Positions 19,946-27,967 of a stretch of 64,000 bases of DNA are shown piece after piece. The DNA comes from Serratia quinivorans (GTDB taxonomy: Bacteria > Pseudomonadota > Gammaproteobacteria > Enterobacterales > Enterobacteriaceae), in contig NZ_CAMKGL010000011.1 of the NCBI RefSeq assembly GCF_946227985.1, positions 95,725-159,724 of the forward strand, written 5' to 3'. Under the pieces are notes generated by a model. The model was not told the origin of the DNA and ran no database searches. It worked only from the letters and a program-made list of their open reading frames with translations. The position numbers were made by a program, and so were the translations under genes. Numbering within the stretch: the stretch's first letter is position 1; each line of letters opens with the position of its first letter.

Positions 19946-21247
19946 ATGAATGACCCACTGGATTTACTGGGTGTCGGCCTTGGCCCCTTCAACCTCAGTC
20001 TGGCCGCGCTGGCCTATGAAAGTGGCGTCCTCAAATACACCTTTCTCGATCGAAACGCCAGCTTCCGTTGGCACCCCGGCATGCTGCTGCCTTCCGCCTA
20101 TATGCAGACCTATGTACTGCAAGACCTGGTGACGGCGGTAACACCTCGTAGCCAATTCTCCTTTATCAATTACCTGGTCGAGCAGAAAAAAATCTATCGG
20201 TTTTTGATCACCGAACAGCAAATTATCAGCCGTGAAGAGTTCTCAGACTACCTGAGCTGGGCCTGCGATAGATTAGATGGGCTACAGTTTTCACAGTCGG
20301 TTGAAAGTATTGATTTTGACGATGACAAGCAGCTGTTCGAAGTCCGCACCATCAACCAGACTTTGTGGGCAAAGAATATCTGCCTGGGTACCGGCCACGA
20401 TCCCTGGCTGCCGGAGGCGTTTTACCCTGCACTGGGCGAAAACTGCCTGCATGCCGCCGAAATTGCCATTCGCAACCCGGATCTGACCGGTAAGCGAGTC
20501 GCCGTTGTCGGGGGAGGCCAAAGTGGTGCAGATATTTTCCTGAACGCGCTACGCGGCCATTGGGGAGAAGCCGCACAGCTGGACTGGATTTCTCGTCGGC
20601 CGAATTTCCAGCCGCTGGACGAGTCCGCCTTCACCAATGAATACTTCACTCCTGAATATGTCGATTATTTTTATACGCTACCGCAGGAGATCCGCGAACG
20701 CGAAATCAAGGCTCAGAAGTTACCTGCAGACGGCATCAGTAATCATACGCTGCGCACGCTGTACCATGAGTTGTACATGCGTTTCGACGTGATGCACCAG
20801 CCGCGTAATGTCCGTCTTTTACCACACCGAACGTTGCTGGCGATCGAACCGACGGACCAAGGCTATCAATTACGTACCCGCCACGGTTTGGAAAATCGTC
20901 AGGAAGGATTTCATGCCGACGTCGTCATTTTAGCGACGGGTTACCGCCCTTCGCTGCCGTCCTGTCTAAAACCGCTGCTGTCACGCATTCCTTTCGACAA
21001 CAAACAACGCTTGCCGCTACAGCCGGATTTTAACCTTGAGTGGCAGGGGCCTGAACAGAATCGCATTTATGCGGTGAATGCCGGAATACATAGCCACGGC
21101 AGCGCAGAAGGAGGACTCAGCCTGATGGCCTGGCGCTCGGCCCGCATCCTCAATCACCTGCTCGGCAAACCCCATTTTGATTTGACGCCGAACGCATCGA
21201 TGATCCAATGGTGGAGTGATGCGCCGCCGGACAATGATATTGCTTAG
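19946..21247 (+). CDS. IucD-like L-lysine N6- / L-ornithine N5-monooxygenase
   Basis: This 433-residue FAD- and NADPH-dependent N-hydroxylase has the FAD motif GVGLGPFN at 9-16, the NADPH motif GGGQSGAD at 189-196 and the ATGYRP motif at 330-335. Long stretches resemble aerobactin IucD (YRFL, SREEFSDYL, SLMAWRSARILN), so lysine is the likelier substrate, though ornithine or a diamine cannot be excluded. Such enzymes make the hydroxamate precursor of siderophores. No siderophore synthetase, NRPS, exporter or receptor lies nearby, and no clear Fur box was seen upstream. Confidence 0.87.
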   Translation: MNDPLDLLGVGLGPFNLSLAALAYESGVLKYTFLDRNASFRWHPGMLLPSAYMQTYVLQDLVTAVTPRSQFSFINYLVEQKKIYRFLITEQQIISREEFSDYLSWACDRLDGLQFSQSVESIDFDDDKQLFEVRTINQTLWAKNICLGTGHDPWLPEAFYPALGENCLHAAEIAIRNPDLTGKRVAVVGGGQSGADIFLNALRGHWGEAAQLDWISRRPNFQPLDESAFTNEYFTPEYVDYFYTLPQEIREREIKAQKLPADGISNHTLRTLYHELYMRFDVMHQPRNVRLLPHRTLLAIEPTDQGYQLRTRHGLENRQEGFHADVVILATGYRPSLPSCLKPLLSRIPFDNKQRLPLQPDFNLEWQGPEQNRIYAVNAGIHSHGSAEGGLSLMAWRSARILNHLLGKPHFDLTPNASMIQWWSDAPPDNDIA

Positions 21248-21355
21248 TCCGATAAATAGGATAAAACGCATACTGTTTTTTAATGATAAATCCTCGACTT
21301 ATGCTTAATCTAACTCCCCAGCGTTTTCAGCGCCCCCTCTGTCACGGAGTGAATA

Positions 21356-22081
21356 ATGGCATGTCATTTTGCCCGATGGATCCCCACATCCACCGCACTG
21401 GATACCCGGAGATTATCCGCCGAGGTAGTTGCTGCAACCGCTGCTTTTTCCGTTAAACGCCGCCAGCGCTTCCTGCAGGGGCGCATCCTGCTCGCAGAAA
21501 TGATGTTTTATCTTTATGGCTTGTCGACATTGCCGGCTCTCGCCACCACCCCCACCGGACGCCCCTGTTTCGTCGATAATCACCTGCCCGATTTCAGCCT
21601 GGCCTATGCCAGCGATACGGTGGGGGTTTTGCTCAGCCAGGAAGGCAAGGTAGGCCTGGATATCGAAGTCATGCGTGCCCGTGCCGGGCAACATAGAGAG
21701 CTGCAACACCAATACCAAACGCCGGCAGAAAACGCCTGGATCAGCGCACAGTACGACCGGCTAGAGGCGGAAACCCAACTGTGGAGTATTCGCCAGAGCG
21801 TGCTGAAGCTTTCGGGCCTGGGTAACAGTGGGCAATCGACGCTGCTGCTGCACCCTTTCTCCGGTCATTTGCGCTCCAGCATCACTCCTCAGGTTCATGT
21901 GATGAGCGATGCCGACGAATATCTGAGCTGGGCTTGCGCACGTGAACCCAGCCTGGAGCGCTTAATCTGCTGGCAATACGAAGCGGGTAAAGGCCTGTAC
22001 AAGCACGGCGAAATCTCCCCGCGAGCCCCTGCACTCTCCACCCGCTTTGTGAAATTAACCAGTCTGGCGCTCCACCGCTGA
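21356..22081 (+). CDS. yieE: YieE-like 4'-phosphopantetheinyl transferase superfamily protein
   Basis: This 241-residue Sfp-type protein shows GRPCF at 69-73, GLDIE at 100-104 (metal ligands Asp102 and Glu104) and WSIRQSVLKLSG at 143-154. The motif that is FNxSHS in active Sfp enzymes reads FSLAYA (80-85), and the WxxKE motif reads WSIRQ, with Gln where the third metal-binding Glu is expected. E. coli YieE shows the same kind of departures, and chrR and adeP follow in both genomes, so this is its orthologue. The activity is uncertain. The ATG has GGAG seven bases upstream. Confidence 0.82.
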   Translation: MACHFARWIPTSTALDTRRLSAEVVAATAAFSVKRRQRFLQGRILLAEMMFYLYGLSTLPALATTPTGRPCFVDNHLPDFSLAYASDTVGVLLSQEGKVGLDIEVMRARAGQHRELQHQYQTPAENAWISAQYDRLEAETQLWSIRQSVLKLSGLGNSGQSTLLLHPFSGHLRSSITPQVHVMSDADEYLSWACAREPSLERLICWQYEAGKGLYKHGEISPRAPALSTRFVKLTSLALHR

Positions 22082-22255
22082 CATCGGCGATTTATGGCTA
22101 ATCTGTAAGATAAAACTTTCTTTAACAGATAAATTTCTGCATAAAACTGCAAAGTCAGCCAATTATTCAGCAATCATCTATTCTCTCCGCCCTTCTTGCC
22201 CTAGTATCTTCAGGTGTTCCAAGCTGAATCTGTTCATTCGAAAGGGAGAATCACC

Positions 22256-22822
22256 ATGTCAGACCAAGCATTAAAAATCGTCACCCTGCTCGGCAGTTTG
22301 CGCAAAGGCTCTTACAACGCAATGGTAGCCCGCGCCTTACCCGGCCTTGCGCCACAGGGTGTCACCATCGAAGCTCTTCCCTCTATCCGTGATATTCCGC
22401 TGTACGATGCCGATGTACAACAGGAAGAAGGTTTCCCCGCTTCGGTGGAAGCCATTGCCGAGCAAATCCGCCAGGCCGACGGCGTGATCATCGTGACTCC
22501 GGAATATAACTATTCGGTACCAGGTGGGTTAAAAAATGCCATCGATTGGCTATCCCGCCTGCCGAATCAGCCGTTAGCCGGTAAACCGGTGGCGATCCAG
22601 ACCAGTTCTATGGGGCCGATTGGCGGCGCACGCTGCCAGTATCATCTGCGCCAGATCCTGGTATTCCTCGATGCGATGGTGATGAACAAGCCGGAGTTTA
22701 TGGGCGGTGTGATCCAGAACAAAGTGGACGCGCAGGCTGAGGAACTGATCGATCAGGGAACCTTAGACTTCCTGACCGGACAACTGTCCGCTTTCAGCGA
22801 TTATATTCGTCGTCTGAAATAA
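22256..22822 (+). CDS. chrR: NAD(P)H-dependent FMN reductase / quinone and chromate reductase
   Basis: ChrR (YieF) is a flavodoxin-fold FMN enzyme that reduces quinones by two electrons and, incidentally, chromate. The 188 residues match E. coli, with the FMN phosphate-binding LGSLRKGSYNAM near the N terminus and TPEYNYSVPGGLKNAIDWLSR in the middle. The ATG at 22256 has AAGGGAG upstream; an in-frame extension to 22214 is not supported. A strong hairpin follows the stop. Confidence 0.97.
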   Translation: MSDQALKIVTLLGSLRKGSYNAMVARALPGLAPQGVTIEALPSIRDIPLYDADVQQEEGFPASVEAIAEQIRQADGVIIVTPEYNYSVPGGLKNAIDWLSRLPNQPLAGKPVAIQTSSMGPIGGARCQYHLRQILVFLDAMVMNKPEFMGGVIQNKVDAQAEELIDQGTLDFLTGQLSAFSDYIRRLK

Positions 22823-22832
22823 ATGTCTTTTT

Positions 22833-22870
22833 TGACGCCTTCATAAAAAATTCAATTGAAGGCGTCATTT
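22833..22870 (+). terminator. Terminator after chrR
   Basis: An 11-bp perfect stem (TGACGCCTTCA, 22833-22843; TGAAGGCGTCA, 22857-22867) with a 13-base loop and a short T-run follows the chrR stop by ten bases. Confidence 0.8.
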
Positions 22871-22917
22871 CAATCAGAGAGTTACTCCCAACACATTAAA
22901 AATAAAGCCATTAAATT

Positions 22918-23970
22918 ATGTATTTTTTCATTTTGTCCATCTTACTGGCTTTCACCACCAGACCGCTATTAGCTACAGAAATGCATTATCCCGCCGGAGA
23001 AGAGCCGATCGAGCTACCGGTACATAGCCCACTCAGCGCCCAACTGCCACGCACCACCCAGAGCCAGGAAGATAAAAAGATCGCAGCCATGTCGTTGTAT
23101 CTGACGCTGATGCGTGAAGACGGCCGTAACATATGGGCACCCTATCAACTGGCGGCTTCCTCAACGGAAAAGGGCCAGACCGAACTGGCAGAGCGCTATC
23201 TGCAACTGAGCGCCGATCGCGGGTTATGGTATTACTACAATCTGCTGGAAGACGACGCCTTCAACAACATCCAACATAGCAGCACCTACCTGTCGATTCT
23301 GGCGATAACCAAAGCCCGCTATCTGCAACATGCTCATTGGTTCGAAGGCAAAGCCAGCTATGCCATTCCTGACGGCACACCACCGCCCGGAGGCTGGCCA
23401 ACGGTGGTGTACCTGCACGCCTATGGCAAAAGCGCCGGTATCACACCGGAAGAGCGCGTGTTTTTTAGTGAGATCGGCGTCGCCTATATAGAGATCAACG
23501 GCACCCAGTTGCTGTCTGAAAACAGCTTCCGCTGGTCAAATTACAGTGACGAAAGCACCCAGAGCGCGATTCAGCGGGCTCTGCAGCCATCCACCGAAGA
23601 ATTAAAGCTCAACCCGCAGAAAATCTACCTTGCCGCCCGCGGACAGGGGGCGCTGCATGCCGCTAATCTGTTAGCCAAATACCCGCAACTTTATGCCGGC
23701 GCGCTGCTGATTGCCCCAAATGGCGGGATCAAGCAGGCACAGCAATCTCTGGCGACCCATAAGCGGCTGGTGGTGGCCTACTACGAACGGCAAAATTTCA
23801 GCGAACAGGCACTGGCAATGCACTTTGCCAATCTGTTCAGCGAAAATAATCAGGTGGAGGCTTTGCATTTTGCCCAGGGCGAGAGCCCTGATGGCGGCTG
23901 GCAGGCGCGTTTTAAACGGCCGTTGCAGTGGATGTTGCATCAGGCGCCCGACGCAACACCGGGCACCTAA
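22918..23970 (+). CDS. Putative secreted alpha/beta-hydrolase-fold protein lacking the catalytic serine
   Basis: This 350-residue product starts with a hydrophobic signal-like segment (residues 1-20, FFILSILLAFTTRPLLAT), suggesting export to the periplasm. The N-terminal third is helical and may be TPR/Sel1-like (TELAERYLQLSADRGLWYYYNLL). From about 160 the strand-turn pattern of an alpha/beta hydrolase appears (PTVVYLHAYG, KIYLAARGQGALHAANLL, AGALLIAPNGG). At the nucleophile elbow (240-244) it reads ARGQG, so the usual GxSxG serine is missing. It is probably a non-catalytic or diverged member. The function is not recognised. Confidence 0.65.
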   Translation: MYFFILSILLAFTTRPLLATEMHYPAGEEPIELPVHSPLSAQLPRTTQSQEDKKIAAMSLYLTLMREDGRNIWAPYQLAASSTEKGQTELAERYLQLSADRGLWYYYNLLEDDAFNNIQHSSTYLSILAITKARYLQHAHWFEGKASYAIPDGTPPPGGWPTVVYLHAYGKSAGITPEERVFFSEIGVAYIEINGTQLLSENSFRWSNYSDESTQSAIQRALQPSTEELKLNPQKIYLAARGQGALHAANLLAKYPQLYAGALLIAPNGGIKQAQQSLATHKRLVVAYYERQNFSEQALAMHFANLFSENNQVEALHFAQGESPDGGWQARFKRPLQWMLHQAPDATPGT

Positions 23971-24023
23971 GATAACTACACGCATTGGCTTGCAGGCTAC
24001 GGAGAAAGTTAGTTATTAGGGAG

Positions 24024-24078
24024 AGCGTGCCGAAGGGGTCGTAGCAGCTTCAGCTGCCGGAGCGCCCCTCGGTGCGCT
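24024..24078. repeat. Nested inverted repeat between convergent genes
   Basis: Outer arms AGCGTGCCGAAGGGG (24024-24038) and CCCCTCGGTGCGCT (24065-24078) pair imperfectly around the perfect inner hairpin GCAGCT-TC-AGCTGC (24044-24057). It lies between the secreted protein gene and adeP. It could form a long RNA stem or a cruciform. Confidence 0.6.
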
Positions 24079-24123
24079 AGGCCCGGGTATCTCGGATTCA
24101 AAGACAACTTTGTCATCAAACTC

Positions 24124-24150
24124 GGGCCGACATTGTCGGCCCTGTTCTTT
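24124..24150. terminator. Bidirectional terminator candidate between adeP and the upstream convergent gene
   Basis: The stem GGGCCGA (24124-24130) / TCGGCCC (24136-24142) lies five bases beyond the adeP stop. On the plus strand it is followed by TGTTCTTT, on the minus strand by GAGTTTG. Confidence 0.65.
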
Positions 24151-24154
24151 CGTA

Positions 24155-25492
24155 TCAGTGACCGTCGACAAAAACAATCTTCAGCACAAACAGCAGCGCT
24201 ACCACGACCACGCATGGGCTGATTTCACGCCAGCGGCCGGTACCCAGCTTCATTACGCAGTAAGAAATAAAGCCAAGCGCGATACCTTCGGTAATCGAGA
24301 AGCTGAACGGCATCATCACCGCCGTCACAAAAGCAGGTACGGCTTCGGTCAGGTCATCCCACTTCACCCGCGCCAGGCTGGATGTCATCAGCACGCCCAC
24401 GTAGATCAACGCGCCGGCAGCGGCATAAGCCGGCACCATGCCTGCCAATGGCGACAGGAAAATCACCAACAGGAACAGAATACCGGTAACCACCGCGGTC
24501 AGACCGGTACGGCCGCCGACGGAAACCCCGGCAGAACTCTCAATATAGGCGGTAACGGAAGAGGTGCCGACAAACGAACCGGCCACCGAACTGATGCTGT
24601 CCACGTACAACGCCTGCTTCATGCGCGGGAACTTGCCTTTGTCGTCGGTCAGACCGGCCTTGTCGGTCACGCCAATCAAAGTGCCGGAGGAGTCAAACAG
24701 GTTCACCAGCATAAAGGAGAAAATCACCCCTGCCAGGCCAATGTTCAGCGCACCCGCCAAATCAACCTGACCCACTACCGAGGTAATGTTCGGAGGCATG
24801 GAGAACACACCGCCGTATTTCACATCGCCCAGCGCCCAGCCGATCAGGGTAGTTACCACGATGGAAACCAGCACCGCCGCATGGAAATTACGTGAGGACA
24901 GTACGGCAATAATAAAGAAGCCCAGCGCGCCCAGCAGCACGTTGTGCGAGGTCAGACTGCCTATGGTCACCAGCGTATCCGGGTTAGCCACCACGATGCC
25001 GGCATTTTTCAGCCCCATCATGCCGATAAACAGGCCGATACCGCTGGTGATCCCCACACGCAGGCTCATGGGTATATTGGCAATCATCCAGTAACGGACG
25101 CGGAAAATAGTCAGCAACAATAAGCCGACCGCCCCCCAGAAGATAGCTCCCATGCCGACCTGCCATGAAATGCCCATCGCGCCCACGACCACAAAGGCAA
25201 AGAACGCATTGAGGCCCATAGCCGGTGCCAGTGCCACCGGCAGATTCGCCAACAGGCCCATAAAAATACTGCCGAAAGCGGCAATCAGGCAGGTCGTTAC
25301 GAACACCGCCTGCGTATCCATGCCCGCCGCACCCAGAATTTGGGGGTTAACGAACACGATATACACCATGGTCAAAAAGGTAGTAATACCGGCAATCGTT
25401 TCCGTACGCGCCGTGGTGCCATGTTGCTTGAGCTTAAACACACGCCCAAGCAAGCCTTGCTCAACGTCAAGGCCAGTGACTTGTTTGTTCAT
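24155..25492 (-). CDS. adeP: High-affinity adenine permease
   Basis: AdeP (PurP/YieG) is an inner-membrane proton symporter for adenine in the NCS2/AzgA-like family. It has 445 residues, equal to E. coli, with about 12 or more hydrophobic segments and conserved blocks VFVNPQILG, ALAPAMGLNAFFAF, LFDSSGTLIGVTDKAGL and GTSSVTAYIESSAGV. The near-identical GTSSVTAYIES region and its position between chrR and yieH support AdeP over the guanine permeases GhxP/GhxQ. It is transcribed opposite to its neighbours on both sides. Confidence 0.95.
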   Translation of the reverse strand: MNKQVTGLDVEQGLLGRVFKLKQHGTTARTETIAGITTFLTMVYIVFVNPQILGAAGMDTQAVFVTTCLIAAFGSIFMGLLANLPVALAPAMGLNAFFAFVVVGAMGISWQVGMGAIFWGAVGLLLLTIFRVRYWMIANIPMSLRVGITSGIGLFIGMMGLKNAGIVVANPDTLVTIGSLTSHNVLLGALGFFIIAVLSSRNFHAAVLVSIVVTTLIGWALGDVKYGGVFSMPPNITSVVGQVDLAGALNIGLAGVIFSFMLVNLFDSSGTLIGVTDKAGLTDDKGKFPRMKQALYVDSISSVAGSFVGTSSVTAYIESSAGVSVGGRTGLTAVVTGILFLLVIFLSPLAGMVPAYAAAGALIYVGVLMTSSLARVKWDDLTEAVPAFVTAVMMPFSFSITEGIALGFISYCVMKLGTGRWREISPCVVVVALLFVLKIVFVDGH

Positions 25493-25536
25493 TTTCAGAA
25501 ATTCCGAAGAAGGGAATGGACCGTCGCCGGCTATCC

Positions 25537-25597
25537 TATACCCAAAATAATTGGACTCGCAGCCAACACAAATGCGGTTTCAAGTATGCCGGGTATA
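25537..25597. repeat. Palindromic intergenic repeat, copy 3 (internally deleted, 61 bp)
   Basis: It is bounded by TATACCC (25537-25543) and GGGTATA (25591-25597). The left end CCCAAAATAATT matches the end of copy 1 and the right half CAGCCAACA...GCGG...CAAGTATG matches its other end, but the middle is missing. It lies between adeP and yieH. Confidence 0.75.
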
Positions 25598-25776
25598 TAA
25601 CAAAAAGTCAGGGTTTTGATGCTGATCACGGCTTTTTTTCGCCGTCTTTACGGCTAAAAACCTCAACAGCTTGTATTTACTGAAATTGATCGGCAATCCG
25701 TGATTCTGGGGTCGCAATCCTGCCTGATGCGGTTAAAGTGGCATTATCACCGCATAATCTAAGGACACGGCCCCTG

Positions 25777-26442
25777 ATGAAGCAGATTGACTGTATTTTG
25801 TTTGATTGCGACGGCACGCTGGTGGACAGCGAAGTGCTGTGCAGCAAAGCCTATGTGCACATGTTTGCCCACTTTGGCATTCACCTTTCGCTGGACGAGG
25901 TATTCAGGAAGTACAAAGGGGTAAAGCTGTACGAGATTATCGAACAGGTTAATGCGGAGCACGGCGTCGCCTTGCCAAAGGAAGAACTGGAGCCTTTGTA
26001 CCGTCAGGAAGTGGCCCGTCTGTTTGACAGCGAACTGCAGCAAATTGCCGGTGCGCGCGAGCTGCTGGCGCAGGTGACAGTGCCAATGTGTACCGTGTCT
26101 AACGGCCCGGTCAGCAAAATGCAGCACTCGCTCGGCCTGACCAACATGCTGCACTATTTTGATGACCGGCTGTTCAGCGGCTATGACATTCAGCGCTGGA
26201 AACCGGACCCGGCGATCGTGTTTCACGCCGCTGAAAAAATGCAGGTTCCAGTGGCGCACTGCATCCTGGTAGACGACTCCGCCGCCGGTGCACAGGCGGG
26301 GATCGCCGCCGGGATCCCGGTATTTTACTTCTGCGCCGATCCGCACAACCAACCGATCGACCACCCGCTGGTCACCGCATTCGACGATTTGGCGCAATTA
26401 CCTGCGCTGTGGCGTGAGCGCGGCTGGCAGTTGACTAGCTAG
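25777..26442 (+). CDS. yieH: 6-phosphogluconate phosphatase, HAD family
   Basis: YieH is a cytosolic HAD phosphatase of the beta-phosphoglucomutase-like group, known in E. coli to act on 6-phosphogluconate and purine precursors. Motif I is FDCDGTLVDSE (nucleophile Asp9), motif II is TVSNGP, and motifs III/IV are RWKPDP and VDDSAAGAQAGIAAG. The ATG at 25777 gives 221 residues as in E. coli; the upstream extension to 25738 lacks homology. Its 3' end overlaps the convergent permease gene by eight bases. Confidence 0.94.
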   Translation: MKQIDCILFDCDGTLVDSEVLCSKAYVHMFAHFGIHLSLDEVFRKYKGVKLYEIIEQVNAEHGVALPKEELEPLYRQEVARLFDSELQQIAGARELLAQVTVPMCTVSNGPVSKMQHSLGLTNMLHYFDDRLFSGYDIQRWKPDPAIVFHAAEKMQVPVAHCILVDDSAAGAQAGIAAGIPVFYFCADPHNQPIDHPLVTAFDDLAQLPALWRERGWQLTS

Positions 26443-27175
26443 CCGGCAACGGCGGTTTATTGCGCCACCAGCGCCATGAGCGTTTCAACGCCCGGGTCTG
26501 CGGGCTAAAGCGGCGGTTGACCGCATTGGCCAGCAGATCCAGCGCCAGACAGAACACAAAGTACACCAGGGCGATAAACAGGAAGACCTCCATCGGGTAC
26601 ACCATGCTGCGGTTGTTGACCTGGGTCGCCAGAAACGTCAGCTCACCGACACCGACGATATAGGCCAGCGAAGTGTCCTTGATCAGCGAAATCCACTGGT
26701 TGATAAACGAAGGCACCATCATTCGCAACGCCTGCGGCAACACGATCATCCGTAGCGTTTGCCAACGGGTCAATCCCAGAGACAAACCCGCCTGCCACTG
26801 GCCGGGGCCAATAGCGATAATCCCCGCCTTCACCGCATGGGCCAAATAGGCCGAGGCGATCAGCGCCAATGCGCAAACTACGGTGGTGATTTCCGGAATA
26901 TCCACACCAAAAACGATAGGCAGCAGGAAATAGGTCCAGAAAATCAGCATGATCACCGGGATGGCGCGGAAAAAACCCAGGAGCATGGCCAGCAACCCGG
27001 CCGCCACGCCGCGCGACATCGCCAGAGCCACCCCCAGCAAGGTGCCGATAATGGCCGAAGCCACGCCGGCCATCAGGCTGATCGCCAACGTCAGCGCTGC
27101 GCCCCCCAGCGGCCCGTCCGGCCAGGTGCCCCACAGCAGATAACCCAGATTGTCGTAAATGACGCTGAAATCCAT
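26435..27175 (-). CDS. Amino-acid ABC transporter permease (second subunit)
   Basis: This 246-residue inner-membrane permease belongs to the polar amino-acid (HisM/GltK) family with about five hydrophobic segments. The cytoplasmic EAA-like coupling loop appears as GLSLGLTRWQTLRMIVLPQALRMMVP. It pairs with the permease at 27177-27890 to form a heterodimeric channel. It starts one base after the upstream stop. It is the last gene of the operon, and no ATPase gene follows, because yieH is convergent. Confidence 0.9.
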   Translation of the reverse strand: MDFSVIYDNLGYLLWGTWPDGPLGGAALTLAISLMAGVASAIIGTLLGVALAMSRGVAAGLLAMLLGFFRAIPVIMLIFWTYFLLPIVFGVDIPEITTVVCALALIASAYLAHAVKAGIIAIGPGQWQAGLSLGLTRWQTLRMIVLPQALRMMVPSFINQWISLIKDTSLAYIVGVGELTFLATQVNNRSMVYPMEVFLFIALVYFVFCLALDLLANAVNRRFSPQTRALKRSWRWWRNKPPLPAS

Positions 27176-27176
27176 C

Positions 27177-27890
27177 TTAATGCCCTCTCAGCGGTTTACG
27201 CTGCTGTCGCCACATACCCCAAGCTTCCAACAGGGCAATGATGGCGATGTACAGCACCGTCGCCACGCCAAACGCCTGGAAGGTGCGTAGCGTCTCGGTT
27301 TCCACCTGACGCGAAGCATAGGACAGTTCGGCAACGCCGATCGCCATGGTCAGCGAGGAGTTTTTTATCACGTTCATATACTGGCCCAGCAGCGGCGGCA
27401 TGGCGATTTTCAGCGCCTGCGGCAGCACCACGTAGCGCATCGCCTGCCAGCCGGTTAATCCCAGCGCGTTGGCCGCATATTTTTGCCCACCGGCGACACC
27501 ACGGATGCCGGAACGGATCTCTTCGGCGATAAAGGCACTGGAGTACAGCGTCAGGCCGAAAAAGCCGGCGAGAAATTCAAACGACGGCCACTCAAGCGGG
27601 CCGATTTGATGTGACGTATTCAGCCACTGCATGGCGGCGGACGGCAGGATCTGCCCGGCGGCGAAATACCAAAAGAACAGCTGCACCAGCAACGGCGTAT
27701 TGCGAAACAACGAGCTATAACCCACCGCCAACCAGCGCAGTGTCCACAGGCGGCTGTCACGCATCACTGTCAGTAAGAACCCCAACAGCGTGGCGGCCAG
27801 GCTCGCGCAGGCGGAAAGCCACAGCGTCAGCAGGAAACCCTGCCACAGCCAGCTCAAATACTCCGGCGCCAGCAGCCAATCCAGATTCAT
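27177..27890 (-). CDS. Amino-acid ABC transporter permease (first subunit)
   Basis: This 237-residue membrane protein of the HisQ/GltJ type has the coupling motif ALGLTGWQAMRYVVLPQALKIAMPP near its middle-to-C-terminal part. The ATG at 27890 has AAGGA upstream; an in-frame TTG two codons earlier is weaker. It follows the binding-protein gene by 77 bases containing a strong hairpin, which would lower its expression relative to the binding protein. E. coli has no orthologue at this place. Confidence 0.9.
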   Translation of the reverse strand: MNLDWLLAPEYLSWLWQGFLLTLWLSACASLAATLLGFLLTVMRDSRLWTLRWLAVGYSSLFRNTPLLVQLFFWYFAAGQILPSAAMQWLNTSHQIGPLEWPSFEFLAGFFGLTLYSSAFIAEEIRSGIRGVAGGQKYAANALGLTGWQAMRYVVLPQALKIAMPPLLGQYMNVIKNSSLTMAIGVAELSYASRQVETETLRTFQAFGVATVLYIAIIALLEAWGMWRQQRKPLRGH

Positions 27891-27919
27891 GGTCAATCCT
27901 TGTCTTGCAAAATGCGTCA

Positions 27920-27941
27920 GGGGCGCAGCAAGCTGCGCCCC
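27920..27941 (-). other. Intercistronic hairpin between binding protein and permease
   Basis: A perfect 10-bp stem (GGGGCGCAGC / GCTGCGCCCC) with a two-base AA/TT apex and no T-run. Such REP-like stems downstream of binding-protein genes usually stabilise the upstream mRNA, keeping the binding protein in excess. Confidence 0.7.
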
Positions 27942-27967
27942 TCCAAACAGATTTCAGCCCGTGAAAA

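Noticed and set aside
24110..24895. 261-codon plus-strand frame opposite adeP
   Set aside because: Rich in His, Arg and Gln without hydrophobic core or motif, and fully opposite a recognised permease.
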